From an uncultured Lachnospiraceae bacterium (lineage in GTDB: Bacteria; Bacillota; Clostridia; Lachnospirales; Lachnospiraceae): a DNA stretch of 64,000 bases. Location of the stretch: assembly GCA_934402055.1 (NCBI GenBank), contig CAKRTC010000004.1, forward strand, positions 28,804 to 92,803, given 5' to 3'. The notes under the pieces are model-generated. The model was not told the DNA's origin. It saw nothing but the letters and a program-made list of their open reading frames with translations, and did not search any database. The translations under genes were made by a program, and so were the position numbers. Shown here in pieces: positions 24,870 through 33,944 of the stretch; within the stretch, counting starts at the first letter, position 1; every line of letters starts with the position of its first letter.

Positions 24870-26147
24870 TTATGCCATCAGATAAGTCGGAAGCAACACA
24901 AGCTGCGGGAATGCGATCATAAGTGCTATACATATAAATGTAGCGGCTATGAATGGGATAAGTGTCGGGAATACCTCTCCTACCGAAATATCCTGAAGAT
25001 CACATGCTACGTAGATACACATTCCTACAGGAGGTGTAACAAGACCGATACCGATAACTACTGTGATAAGTACACAGAGTACTACAGGATCGATTCCTAC
25101 GCTCATTGCGATAGGATAGAGGATAGGCATAAACAAGGTAAGTGTTGCGATACTCTCCATGAACATTGTAACAATGAAGAAAAGAAGAAGTATCATGCAG
25201 AGGATGACTGTCGGGTTGGTTGAGAAACCAAGCATTGTATTTGCCATCCACTTATCAAAGCCTGCTGTGGTAAGCATAACTGTGTAGAGCTTAGCAGCGG
25301 CGATGACAATGAATATACGTCCGGATACCTTAACTGTATCAAGTAAACCAAACTTAATATCAGCCCAGGTAAGCTCTCTGTATACGATACCGCCTGCAAA
25401 GAGTCCGTAAGCAACAGCTATAACACCGGCCTCAGTAGGTGAAACTATACCAAGAGTGATAGAACCTACGATGATGATAGGCATAAGGAGTGCCGGCCAG
25501 CTCTCCATGAAACCATGGATAAGAGGCTTGATCTCAAAATGTCCTTCCTCTCTCTGTACGCCCTCTTTCTTTGCCATGAAGTATGAAACGACCATCTGAG
25601 CAAGGCCGCACATAACACCCGGTATGATACCTCCGAGGAAAAGCTTACCTGTAGATATTGAACATATACCTGCCATAACTACCATAGGGATAGACGGCGG
25701 TATAATAATACCTATTGTAGACGATATTGCAGTAACGGCAACAGTAAATTTCTTGGAATATCCCTTTCTTATCATCTCAGGCATGAACATACCGGATACG
25801 CCTGCGGTATCCGCAACGGCTGAGCCTGAGATACCTGCAAATATCATTGACGAAAGGACATTTACATGAGCAAGTCCGCCGTAGATATGACCTACGATGG
25901 CATAGCAGAAATCCATAAGTCTCTTGGAGATGCCGCCCTTGGACATTGTATATCCCGCAAAGGTATAAAGCGGAATAGCAAGAAGTGCCCATGAATTGAT
26001 ACCCTCAAACATACGCTGAGTGATAGTTACCGGAGCTCCTCCGTTAAGGAAGAAAATTCCTCCCATAGCTGCAAGTCCGAGAGACATTGCAATCGGAACT
26101 CCGAGAAAGAGCAGAACAAAGAATGAAATTAATAACCAGGCAATCAT
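24870..26147 (-). CDS. TRAP transporter large permease, DctM type
   Basis: A 425-residue membrane protein with about 12 segments. It shows LLFLGVPIAMSLGLAA at the N-terminus, YTFAGYTMSKGGISKRLMDF near residue 60, GISGSAVADTAGVSGMFMPEMIRKGYSKKFTVAVTAISSTIGIIIPPSIPMVV near residue 105, and GLVTPPVGMCIYVACDLQDISVGE near residue 370. It forms the Na+-driven channel of a tripartite carboxylate importer. Overlaps the DctQ gene by 4 nt. Confidence 0.95.
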   Translation of the reverse strand: MIAWLLISFFVLLFLGVPIAMSLGLAAMGGIFFLNGGAPVTITQRMFEGINSWALLAIPLYTFAGYTMSKGGISKRLMDFCYAIVGHIYGGLAHVNVLSSMIFAGISGSAVADTAGVSGMFMPEMIRKGYSKKFTVAVTAISSTIGIIIPPSIPMVVMAGICSISTGKLFLGGIIPGVMCGLAQMVVSYFMAKKEGVQREEGHFEIKPLIHGFMESWPALLMPIIIVGSITLGIVSPTEAGVIAVAYGLFAGGIVYRELTWADIKFGLLDTVKVSGRIFIVIAAAKLYTVMLTTAGFDKWMANTMLGFSTNPTVILCMILLLFFIVTMFMESIATLTLFMPILYPIAMSVGIDPVVLCVLITVVIGIGLVTPPVGMCIYVACDLQDISVGEVFPTLIPFIAATFICIALMIAFPQLVLLPTYLMA

Positions 26148-26632
26148 TTGTTTTCCTCCTCCTTATCGGTAAGTACTACCAGAATATCAACTATAGTAGC
26201 AAGGATGCAAAGTGCACCTGCTATAGGGAATATCGTATATACCTGACCCATGGTGAACTGCGGCATGGTGGAAACAGCCTGCTTAGCCTTGGTGCAAAGC
26301 ATCCATCCCGAATATGTCATAAGCACATAGAATAATGCTATGAATATAGAAACGATGCATGCATGTATCTTCTTAAGAGCAGGTGCCTTGGCTACCATTG
26401 CATCCACAAGTTCAACATGAAGATGTGTTCTTGTTACTGTGATTCCGATACCTGCAAGGAGCATTGAGAAGACATTCAGATACTGACCTGCCTCCATATA
26501 CCATTTGAATCCTCCGATACCCGGAATATATCTTAATATTACGTTTGCCAACAGAATAACCATCATGGCTGCGCACAGAGCCGCAGATACGACTGTGCTT
26601 GCCTTATCCAAGATTGTCTGTATTTTCTTCAT
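26144..26632 (-). CDS. TRAP transporter small permease, DctQ type
   Basis: A 162-residue protein with four hydrophobic segments. It contains the GIGGFKWYMEAGQYLNVFSMLLAGIGITVTRTHLHVELVD stretch typical of DctQ. The ATG at 26632 is preferred over a TTG three codons earlier. It bridges the large permease and the solute receptor. The downstream end overlaps DctM. Confidence 0.92.
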   Translation of the reverse strand: MKKIQTILDKASTVVSAALCAAMMVILLANVILRYIPGIGGFKWYMEAGQYLNVFSMLLAGIGITVTRTHLHVELVDAMVAKAPALKKIHACIVSIFIALFYVLMTYSGWMLCTKAKQAVSTMPQFTMGQVYTIFPIAGALCILATIVDILVVLTDKEEENK

Positions 26633-26803
26633 AGATCCCAACTTCCCTTTCCAAAACCCGAAAGTAAGAATGATTTAAATTAAATGCGCATCCGGAAGGG
26701 ATAACTCCTGAAAACTTATTCAGCTTTCGTCTCCGTTTTATCCGATGCTGTTAAATTATTACTCAATGATAAAAATGCAATGATTCTTGATTTAAGAAAA
26801 CAT

Positions 26804-26839
26804 TAGGACGGGCAGAGCGATCAAGCCCCGCCCATCCTA
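26804..26839 (-). terminator. Hairpin between dctP and dctQ
   Basis: A GC-rich stem AGGACGGGC / GCCCATCCT with one mismatch or wobble, followed on the minus strand by AATGTTTTCTT. It lies about 100 nt after the DctP stop inside the TRAP operon. It probably stabilises the dctP message or lets only some transcripts through. The rest of 26633-26934 shows nothing else. Confidence 0.6.
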
Positions 26840-26934
26840 TTAAGATTGTTGTTGTTCAGTTGTGAAGCCGATCCGTTTTCTGAAGTAAAAAGGATGCGTC
26901 GTCAAAATTGAATTTCGTTCAAGAAAAACTCTTA

Positions 26935-27999
26935 TTACTTAGCAAGCCAATCCTGGAGCTGATCCATAAGCTCGCCGTAGGTATCTGCGTTATCTGTAAG
27001 AACAGAAGCTGTAGCCTCCTTGAAAGGAGCAAGATCAGGATAGTTGATCTTCATGCCGTTCTCCTCAAGCTTTGAAACAAGAGACTCTGTCTGCTCTCTG
27101 TTCATCTGACGATCATACTCAGCTGATGCTGTTGCAGCGTCTGCTACGATAGTCTGCTGATCTGCCGAAAGCTTCTGCCATGTGCTCTCTGCGATAGTGA
27201 AGCACATACCTGAGTAGATGTGGTTTGTAACGCTGAGGTACTGCTGAACCTCGAAGAGGTTGTTGTTGTAGATAACCGGGATCGGGTTCTCCTGAGCATC
27301 ATAGGTCTTCTGCTGAAGTGCCTGATAAAGCTCTGAGAATGCAAGCGGCTGCGGGTTAGCACCGAGTGCTGTCATTGTAGCCATGATAACCGGGTTCTCA
27401 GGAGTACGGATAAGAAGTCCCTTCATATCATCAGGAGACTCGATAGGACCCTTAGAGTTTGTTACACAACGGAAACCGTTGTCATAGTGAGCAAGTACTC
27501 TCATGTTCTGCTCGATAAGAAGCTCCTCTGCAGCAGCCTCGATCTCGCCGTCCATGAACTCCCATGCCTTGTCGAAGTCATCGAAAAGGAAAGGAAGAGC
27601 TGAGATACCCATCTTAGGCTCATATGTTGCGAAGTTAGAAGCATCTGTGATGATGATATCGCATGTACCTGAGTCAAGAGCGATCGAGTTGATAAGATCT
27701 GCATCACCGCCGAGCTGTCCTGAAGTGTAGATCTCTACTGTAACAGCTCCGTCAGTCTTCTCCTCAACATCAGACTTGAACTGCTGTGCTGCCTTTGTTC
27801 TCGGATCCTCTTCGTTTGTTGATACACCGAGCTTAAGTACGATAGAATCTCCCGAAGCTGCTGCAGCTGCTGCTGTAGTCTCTTCTGCTGCTGATGTCTC
27901 AGCAGATGCTGCTGTGGTTGTTGATGTTGAGCTGCCGCCGCATGCTGCAAGACCTAAAACCATTGCGCTTACTGTAGCGAGTGCAATTATTTTTTTCAT
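26935..27999 (-). CDS. TRAP transporter solute-binding lipoprotein, DctP type
   Basis: A 354-residue extracellular receptor. The lipoprotein signal is MKKIIALATVSAMVLGLAAC with the lipobox Cys at residue 20, followed by a Ser/Thr/Ala/Glu linker. The mature part has LKLGVSTNEEDPRTKAAQQFKSDVEEKTDGAVTVEIYTSGQLGGDADLINSIALD. GLLIRTPENPVIMATMTALGANPQPLAFSELYQALQQKTYDAQENP holds the arginine that pairs with substrate carboxylates. I use the ATG at 27999 (AAAGGGA upstream). It selects the imported acid, whose identity is unknown. Confidence 0.95.
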   Translation of the reverse strand: MKKIIALATVSAMVLGLAACGGSSTSTTTAASAETSAAEETTAAAAAASGDSIVLKLGVSTNEEDPRTKAAQQFKSDVEEKTDGAVTVEIYTSGQLGGDADLINSIALDSGTCDIIITDASNFATYEPKMGISALPFLFDDFDKAWEFMDGEIEAAAEELLIEQNMRVLAHYDNGFRCVTNSKGPIESPDDMKGLLIRTPENPVIMATMTALGANPQPLAFSELYQALQQKTYDAQENPIPVIYNNNLFEVQQYLSVTNHIYSGMCFTIAESTWQKLSADQQTIVADAATASAEYDRQMNREQTESLVSKLEENGMKINYPDLAPFKEATASVLTDNADTYGELMDQLQDWLAK

Positions 28000-28054
28000 A
28001 ATTACTGTCCCTTTCTTTTTTTCCTTTTTAATAAACACACAGTGTGAATATTCC

Positions 28055-28726
28055 TTACATAAGACCCTTCTTAACAAGTGCCTTCTTAAGCTCTACGGCA
28101 CCGAATCTCGGGCTGCTGAGTACAACCTTAGCAAACTTGTCTGCAAGATACTGCTCGCAGTAAGCCATTGAGCCCTGAGCAAGCACGATAACATCTACCT
28201 TATCTGCTATAGTAGCAGCACACTCACTCATGCGAGCTCTGAACTGTTCCTGATCAAGTCCGAATGCTCCGTCAACGAGACAGTCAACGATCTCGATCTT
28301 CTTGTTGTTCTCACGTGCCATACGCTTAACAGTATTCTTTGTAGGCTCAAGTGTTGTAGGAAGTGTAGCCATAACACCGATCCTTGTTCCCTTACGTACA
28401 GCCTCGCGGCACATCTCCTCATCAACTCTTACTATCGGCATTCCGATGTACTTAGCACAATCCTGTGCGCAATCGGCAACCTCTCCTACTGAGCTGCAGA
28501 GGTTAAGTACCGCATCACAGCCTTCCTCGGCTGCCTTCATATACATACCGATAAGTCTTGCTGCAGGAGCTGTTGTTACATAGCCTGCTTCACGAACGTC
28601 TGCAAGTATCGACGGATCCTGCAGGCTGTAGAGTTCTGCCTCATCTCCGATCTGTGATCTTACCTCACGCTCAACGTCTGCGATAAGCTCAGGTGTTGTG
28701 CTTGTATAAATTAAACCTACTTTCAT
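28055..28726 (-). CDS. Asp/Glu racemase-superfamily protein
   Basis: A 223-residue protein of the Asp/Glu/hydantoin racemase and maleate isomerase superfamily. Two cysteines sit at the expected places: VLNLCSSVGEVAD near residue 76 and LAQGSMAYCEQYLADK near residue 186. GTRIGVMATLPTTLEPTKNTVKRM is near residue 113. It is the first gene of the TRAP unit, so it may racemise or isomerise the imported acid. A role as decarboxylase cannot be excluded. Confidence 0.85.
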   Translation of the reverse strand: MKVGLIYTSTTPELIADVEREVRSQIGDEAELYSLQDPSILADVREAGYVTTAPAARLIGMYMKAAEEGCDAVLNLCSSVGEVADCAQDCAKYIGMPIVRVDEEMCREAVRKGTRIGVMATLPTTLEPTKNTVKRMARENNKKIEIVDCLVDGAFGLDQEQFRARMSECAATIADKVDVIVLAQGSMAYCEQYLADKFAKVVLSSPRFGAVELKKALVKKGLM

Positions 28727-29280
28727 TATAAATATGCCTCCAAAAATAAATCCTACTTTATGTGGATTTTCTCTTTCAACGTCCTATGTTGATGATATAT
28801 TATTTTGTTGAAAAAATATAGTCTCAATGTTGCCCAAGGAATTAACACAATTTTTATTATATTTACCCAATAGACATGCATTTCCCCTTAATTATGGCTT
28901 AATTCCAGTAATTTGCATACAAAATATTGGTTTTAAAAATGCTAAAATCCGGTCTGATATTGCATTAAAAACATAACTTTTGTCCTGTTTTCGTCTTATG
29001 TATAAATCCTCAAACATCCTATGTGTTTAACTTTTCGGCTTATCTGAAAATGATGGCATGTTCTTTGTCACCCATACAGTTGCCGAGATCAATCTTAATA
29101 ATGTAGAACTCAGCTATGCTTCAGACTATCTTCTTCATTTAAATATGCATTTTTTATATAGGTTTATTTTAAATATATATGGTTTGCATTCTTTTTATCT
29201 TGCAAACTTACTTTGCATGCAAATTATTTGTGCTATAATGTGCAATGAATTTTTTATAATACATTGAGGGGATCATTTAT
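28727..29280. promoter_or_regulatory. 554-nt AT-rich divergent promoter region
   Basis: No gene. It separates the minus-strand racemase/TRAP unit from the plus-strand symporter. On the minus strand, TTGAGA-17 nt-AATAAT (near 28800-28830) and GGTAAATATAAT (near 28855) are possible promoters for the racemase gene; neither is strong. The symporter promoter at 29212-29239 is better. Nothing else recognised. Confidence 0.45.
29212..29239 (+). promoter_or_regulatory. Symporter promoter overlapping a TTTGCATGCAAA palindrome
   Basis: TATAAT at 29234-29239 is preceded at 16 nt by TTTGCA. The hexamer is part of a perfect 12-bp palindrome (29212-29223). A protein bound there would block the promoter. 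TTGCAAA and TTTGCAT fragments recur just upstream (29182-29206). Confidence 0.55.
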
Positions 29281-30513
29281 ATGAACACAAACACTGAAAA
29301 AAAGCAGCTCTCGCTTGCGGCACAGATCTTTATTGCTCTTGTTCTCGCAATCGTAGTAGGTATCGCACTTCAGAACTATGCTGATTTTACTCAGAGCTAC
29401 ATTAAGCCGTTCGGAACAATCTTCCTGAACCTGCTTAAGTTTATTGTATGCCCTATAGTACTCGTTTCTATACTCAGCGGAATCATTTCCATGTCTGATA
29501 TAAGAAAGGTCGGATCCATCGGTGCCAAGACTGTTATCTATTATCTGTGCACAACAGCATTTGCAACCTGTATAGGTCTTGCCGGTGCGGTTATCTTCAA
29601 GCGCTTCTTCCCGGTTCTCGCTACCAGCGATCTCGCTTACGAGGCAAAGGAAGCCGGAAGCTTCATGGATACCATCGTTAACATCTTCCCATCGAACTTT
29701 ATCGCTCCTATGGCAGATGCTTCAATGCTTCAGATCATTGTTGCCGCACTTATTATAGGCTTCTCTATAATACTTGTAGGTAAGGAGGCTGAGCCTGTTG
29801 TTACTCTTATCAACAGCCTTAACTCGGTATTTATGAAAGCAATGGAGCTTATTATCAAGCTTTCGCCTATTGGTGTTTTCTGTCTTCTCTGCCCTGTTGT
29901 TGCAAGCAACGGTGCTATGATCATAGGCTCACTCGCTATGGTGCTTTTAGCTGCTTATATATGCTATTTCTTCCATGGTGCCATCATATATACTACAGCG
30001 GTCAAGGTACTCGGAGGCATGAACCCTGCAAAGTTCTATAAGGGTATGCTTCCTGCAATGATGTTCGCTTTTTCAAGTGCTTCATCTGTAGGAACACTTC
30101 CGATCAACATGGAGTGCACAGAAGAGCTCGGTGCTTCTAAGGAGGTTACTTCCTTCGTTCTTCCGCTCGGTGCTACCATCAACATGGACGGAACAGCTAT
30201 CTATCAGGGTGTATGCTCTGTATTCATTGCTGCATGCTTCGGCATAGATCTTACCTTTGCCCAGATGATGACTATCGTTATCACAGCCACTCTTGCTTCT
30301 ATCGGTACAGCCGGTGTTCCGGGATCGGGTATGATCATGCTTACCATGGTTCTTACTTCAGTAGGCCTTCCTATCGAGGGTATCGCACTCGTTGCCGGTG
30401 TTGACCGTATCTTCGATATGGGACGTACTGTGCTCAACATCACAGGTGATGCTTCCGCTGCCGTTATCGTAAGCAATATGGAGAACAAGAAAGCAGCAAA
30501 GAAGTCTGTATGA
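29281..30513 (+). CDS. Dicarboxylate/amino acid:cation symporter (DAACS family)
   Basis: A 410-residue membrane protein of the GltP/DctA family. The serine-rich re-entrant loop reads FAFSSASSVGTLPINMECTEELGASKEVTSFVLPLGATINMDGTAIYQG near residue 262. The second hairpin ASIGTAGVPGSGMIMLTMVLTSVGLPIEGI near 340 and DRIFDMGRTVLNITGDASAAVIV near 380 hold substrate-binding Asp and Asn. It imports glutamate, aspartate, serine/threonine or C4 acids with Na+ or H+. GAGGGG precedes the ATG. Only plus-strand gene in the window. Confidence 0.95.
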   Translation: MNTNTEKKQLSLAAQIFIALVLAIVVGIALQNYADFTQSYIKPFGTIFLNLLKFIVCPIVLVSILSGIISMSDIRKVGSIGAKTVIYYLCTTAFATCIGLAGAVIFKRFFPVLATSDLAYEAKEAGSFMDTIVNIFPSNFIAPMADASMLQIIVAALIIGFSIILVGKEAEPVVTLINSLNSVFMKAMELIIKLSPIGVFCLLCPVVASNGAMIIGSLAMVLLAAYICYFFHGAIIYTTAVKVLGGMNPAKFYKGMLPAMMFAFSSASSVGTLPINMECTEELGASKEVTSFVLPLGATINMDGTAIYQGVCSVFIAACFGIDLTFAQMMTIVITATLASIGTAGVPGSGMIMLTMVLTSVGLPIEGIALVAGVDRIFDMGRTVLNITGDASAAVIVSNMENKKAAKKSV

Positions 30514-30626
30514 TAAACAATATTATTCCGTAAGCAACCGACTTAGGCTTTGGAATAAACAGGTATTATCAATAGCAACAAGCTGATATTTACGATATAT
30601 TTGATGTTGTTAATATTCTATACAAC

Positions 30627-30666
30627 AAAAATCGGAGCTGTCGTTATGACAGACTCCGATTTTTTT
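30627..30666. terminator. Bidirectional terminator between symporter and MATE gene
   Basis: AAAAATCGGAG..GTC and GAC..CTCCGATTTTT enclose a 5-nt loop, with T-runs on both strands. It serves the convergent symporter (+) and the MATE gene (-). Confidence 0.85.
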
Positions 30667-30703
30667 AACTCATAGGAAATTGCGTCCTACTCTTATAGAT
30701 TAA

Positions 30704-30797
30704 ATACGCTCCGCGGGATGCGCACTCGCGCGAAGGAGAAAACTGTCGCAAGCGACCGCGCTCGGCGCGAGAATGTGCCAAGGCACATTCTTTTTTA
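30704..30797 (+). repeat. Dispersed GC-rich hairpin repeat, copy 1
   Basis: A tract with CTCGCGC...GCGCGAG outer arms, an inner GTCGC-AA-GCGAC stem, and a terminal hairpin GAATGTGCC-AA-GGCACATTC followed by TTTTTT (30771-30796). Degenerate copies of the last part appear at 51351-51380 and 63278-63309, so it is a dispersed element and not just a terminator. The remaining sequence from 30514 to 30872 shows no gene. Confidence 0.6.
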
Positions 30798-30872
30798 TAT
30801 CTTATCGTTAATGTCTATATTTTCTGATCAAGCATATCCTTGCCTGTCTGAAGGCTCAACATAAGCTTTAGA

Positions 30873-32210
30873 TCATTCCTTATCGTACTCGAACAGAGGA
30901 CGCCTGAACAGCGTCAGAGCCGCTATGATAAATGTCGCAGCTTCCGCAGCCGGTGATGCCCACCATATTGAGTTTTTATCGAATATCTGAGTGAAGATCA
31001 CAAGGAACAACACTATAAGCAGGAAGCTTCTGCATAAGGATATCAGCATTGCCTCAAAAGCCCGTTCCACCGATGTATAATATCCGGACATTGCCAGATT
31101 GAAGCCTGCAAACGCAAGATTAAGCATGAATATCCTGAAAAACTTCACCGTATATAGATAGAGCTCCGACTCCTTGTTGTCCAGGAACAGTGAGGTGAAA
31201 ATCCCGGCTCCGGCATACATCACGACAAGACTGATGAGACAGAATGCGAGTGATGAAACCATCAGATACCTGAACAATCTCTTGACCTTTGACTCCTCAC
31301 AGGCTCCGTGGTAGAAGCTTATCAGCGGCTGTGCGCCCTGTGCAAGTCCGTTACAGGAGAGTATTATCAGACATGATGCATAGTCCGCTATACTGTAGGT
31401 AATAACCTTGTCTGCATCGAGATACATCAATATAAAACGGTTAAAGATGAAGGTAAGCATTCCGGGAGCAAATTCTGTTATTCCCGAAGACATACCGTTT
31501 CTGAATATCCTCAGCTGCTCACTCAATACGAATCTGAAACGTGTAAACTTAAGACGTCCTTTTCGCTGTACAAAATGCGACAAATATATGACAGTAAGTA
31601 TGAGCTGAGTCAATCCGGTTGCAAATGCCGCACCGGCAGCTCCTCTCTTAAGAACTATTACAAACACATAATCGAGTATGATATTGAAGACAACTCCGAA
31701 TGAAACTATGAGAGTGGACTTTTCAGGGAAACCGTCTGCCTTCATCAGTATCTCAAAGCTGTATGACATAAGAAAGGCACATGAAAACGGAGCTATGTTG
31801 CCTATATACTGCTTCATTGAGTCCAGTATCTCAGGATCGGGATCTCCGAGAAGCATGCAGATAGGTGACAAAAAAACAAGAGAAAGAACCGTGAGTATGA
31901 CTCCGATAACAAGATTCACGCAGATATTCTGGGTAAATCTCTCACAAGCCGTCTCATGATCTCCCTCTCCCATATATATAGATGCCACCGCTGAGGTTCC
32001 TACCGCAAATGCAAGTGAAAGTGCAAAAAGCAGACTTACATACGGATACGAGAGGCTGACCGCGGCAAAAGCCTTCTCCGATACGCCTCTCGAAACAAAC
32101 ATTCCATCAACAATCGCATATAAAGTATATACCCACTGTGCAGTCACAGCAGGTATTATATACTTGATGAAATCTCTTAATAAATTATCTTTTTTGTCGC
32201 CGGGGCTCAT
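30873..32210 (-). CDS. MATE-family efflux transporter
   Basis: A 445-residue protein with about 12 hydrophobic segments in two similar halves (Na+ or H+ driven multidrug/toxin export fold). It contains YAIVDGMFVSRGVSEKAFAAVSLSYP near residue 26 and SCNGLAQGAQPLISFYHGACEESKVKRLFRY near residue 282, both typical MATE stretches. It overlaps the transketolase C gene by 4 nt, which suggests co-translation with sugar metabolism genes. Substrate unknown. Confidence 0.9.
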   Translation of the reverse strand: MSPGDKKDNLLRDFIKYIIPAVTAQWVYTLYAIVDGMFVSRGVSEKAFAAVSLSYPYVSLLFALSLAFAVGTSAVASIYMGEGDHETACERFTQNICVNLVIGVILTVLSLVFLSPICMLLGDPDPEILDSMKQYIGNIAPFSCAFLMSYSFEILMKADGFPEKSTLIVSFGVVFNIILDYVFVIVLKRGAAGAAFATGLTQLILTVIYLSHFVQRKGRLKFTRFRFVLSEQLRIFRNGMSSGITEFAPGMLTFIFNRFILMYLDADKVITYSIADYASCLIILSCNGLAQGAQPLISFYHGACEESKVKRLFRYLMVSSLAFCLISLVVMYAGAGIFTSLFLDNKESELYLYTVKFFRIFMLNLAFAGFNLAMSGYYTSVERAFEAMLISLCRSFLLIVLFLVIFTQIFDKNSIWWASPAAEAATFIIAALTLFRRPLFEYDKE

Positions 32211-33130
32211 AACTCACCCTTGATTTCCTCCGCTATCTGCGGTGCAGTAAGACCGTATGCCTTGAGTACATCGAGTGCCTTGCCCGATCTTCCGAACTCA
32301 TCTCTTACACCTATCTTATGGAAGCTGCATGATACATTTCCCATAAGTACATCTGCAACAGCATCTCCGATTCCTCCGATAATGCTGTGCTCCTCGAGTG
32401 TAAATACCTTACCGCATCTTGCTGCCTGACGAAGTACACATTCTCTGTCTATAGGCTTGATAGTATGCATATTGACAACAGTAAGCTTGATGCCTTCTGC
32501 CTCAAGTATCTTGGCAGCCTCAAGTGCCTCTGATACCATAAGACCGTAGGTGAATACTACAGCATCATCTCCGGTAGTAAGAACATTTGCCTTACCGATA
32601 ACGAAAGGCTGCTCATCCATGACCGGAGTTGCAAGTCTTGCGGTACGGATATATACCGGACCGTCAAAATCAGCTATCGCAAATACTGCCTTACGTGCCT
32701 CTGTTGCATCTGCAGGAGCAATAACAGTCATACCCGGTATAAGTCTCATAAGTCCTATATCCTCAATACACTGATGGCTGGCTCCGTCCTCACCTACCGA
32801 AAGACCTGCATGAGATCCGCATATCTTAACATTGAAATGAGGATATGCAACGCTGTTTCTTATCTGCTCATAGGCTCTGCCTGTAGCAAACATTGCAAAT
32901 GTTGAGCAGAATGGGATAAGTCCCATTGTAGATGCGCCTGCCGCCATATCTATCATATTGGCTTCCGCAATACCTGCCTCAAAAAATCTGTTCGGGAACT
33001 CTGCTCTGAAATACTTGGACATAGTAGAACCCGACAGATCCGCGTCAAATGCCACTACCTTATCATTTAATCTGCCCAGCTCGGCAAGTGCTCTTCCGTA
33101 TGCCTCACGTGTAGCTATCTTATCTGCCAT
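32207..33130 (-). CDS. Transketolase, C-terminal subunit
   Basis: A 307-residue subunit carrying the pyrimidine-binding and C-terminal domains. RNSVAYPHFNVKICGSHAGLSVGEDGASHQCIEDIGLMRLIPGMTVIAPADATE is near residue 95, the Glu pairing with ThDP lies in EAGIAEANMIDMAAGAS near residue 51, and TLEEHSIIGGIGDAVADVL near residue 240. ATG at 33130 with GGAGGG; the upstream start at 33178 overlaps the N-subunit gene and is not needed. Forms a heterodimer with the next protein. Confidence 0.94.
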   Translation of the reverse strand: MADKIATREAYGRALAELGRLNDKVVAFDADLSGSTMSKYFRAEFPNRFFEAGIAEANMIDMAAGASTMGLIPFCSTFAMFATGRAYEQIRNSVAYPHFNVKICGSHAGLSVGEDGASHQCIEDIGLMRLIPGMTVIAPADATEARKAVFAIADFDGPVYIRTARLATPVMDEQPFVIGKANVLTTGDDAVVFTYGLMVSEALEAAKILEAEGIKLTVVNMHTIKPIDRECVLRQAARCGKVFTLEEHSIIGGIGDAVADVLMGNVSCSFHKIGVRDEFGRSGKALDVLKAYGLTAPQIAEEIKGEL

Positions 33131-33134
33131 ATAC

Positions 33135-33944
33135 TTAGCCCTCCAATTCCGCAAGTGCTGCGGCTCTCTCTTCGGCATTCGGTCCCTTACCGTGCCAGCC
33201 TACCTGATCTTCCATAAAGGATACGCCCTTACCCTTGACGGTATGTGCAAGTATGCACTTAGGCTTACCGGATACAGGCTTATTGAGTGCCTCCACTACG
33301 GCATCGATGTCATTGCCGTCGGCAAGCTCGATGACCTCAAGTCCGAAAGCAGCAAGCTTGGCATGAAGATCTCCGAGGGACATTACCTCGTCATTGCGGC
33401 CGTCTATCTGAAGTCCGTTCCAGTCTATCATAATAGTAAGATTGTCAAGCTTATAATGAGCGGCAGACATAAATGCCTCCCAGATCTGTCCCTCCTGACA
33501 CTCTCCGTCTCCGAGTATGGTATATACCTTGGTATCCTTACCCTGACATTTTGCTCCGAGAGCCATACCTACGGCAATAGAGCAGCCCTGTCCGAGTGAT
33601 CCGGTTGAAGCATCTACTCCGGGAGTGGTCTTAACAGACGGATGTCCCTGAAGCATACCGTCTATCTGACGGAAGTTCTCAAAGGCTTCCTTACCGAAAA
33701 ATCCCTTGCGGCAAAGAAGTGCATAGTAACAAGGAGCCGCATGACCCTTGCTGAGTACAAATCTGTCTCTGTCAGGATCCTGAGGGTTCTTAGGATCAAG
33801 TCTCATCTGTGTATAGAACACAGCTGTCATAAGCTCTACCGACGAAAGCGATCCGCCCGGATGTCCGCTTGCGGCATTGGATATCATGTTGATGATATCT
33901 TTTCTTGTCTCGCGACATATAGTCTTAAGTTCCTGTGATGTCAT
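33135..33944 (-). CDS. Transketolase, N-terminal subunit
   Basis: A 269-residue ThDP pyrophosphate-binding subunit. It shows SNAASGHPGGSLSSVELMTAVFY near residue 20, DRFVLSKGHAAPCYYALL near residue 57, STGSLGQGCSIAVGMALGAK near residue 110, and the ThDP motif LGDGECQEGQIWEAFMSAAHYKLDNL near residue 140. The start at 33944 has AGAGGTGG. Split transketolases of this kind are common in Clostridia and archaea. It interconverts pentose, triose and hexose phosphates. Confidence 0.95.
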   Translation of the reverse strand: MTSQELKTICRETRKDIINMISNAASGHPGGSLSSVELMTAVFYTQMRLDPKNPQDPDRDRFVLSKGHAAPCYYALLCRKGFFGKEAFENFRQIDGMLQGHPSVKTTPGVDASTGSLGQGCSIAVGMALGAKCQGKDTKVYTILGDGECQEGQIWEAFMSAAHYKLDNLTIMIDWNGLQIDGRNDEVMSLGDLHAKLAAFGLEVIELADGNDIDAVVEALNKPVSGKPKCILAHTVKGKGVSFMEDQVGWHGKGPNAEERAAALAELEG

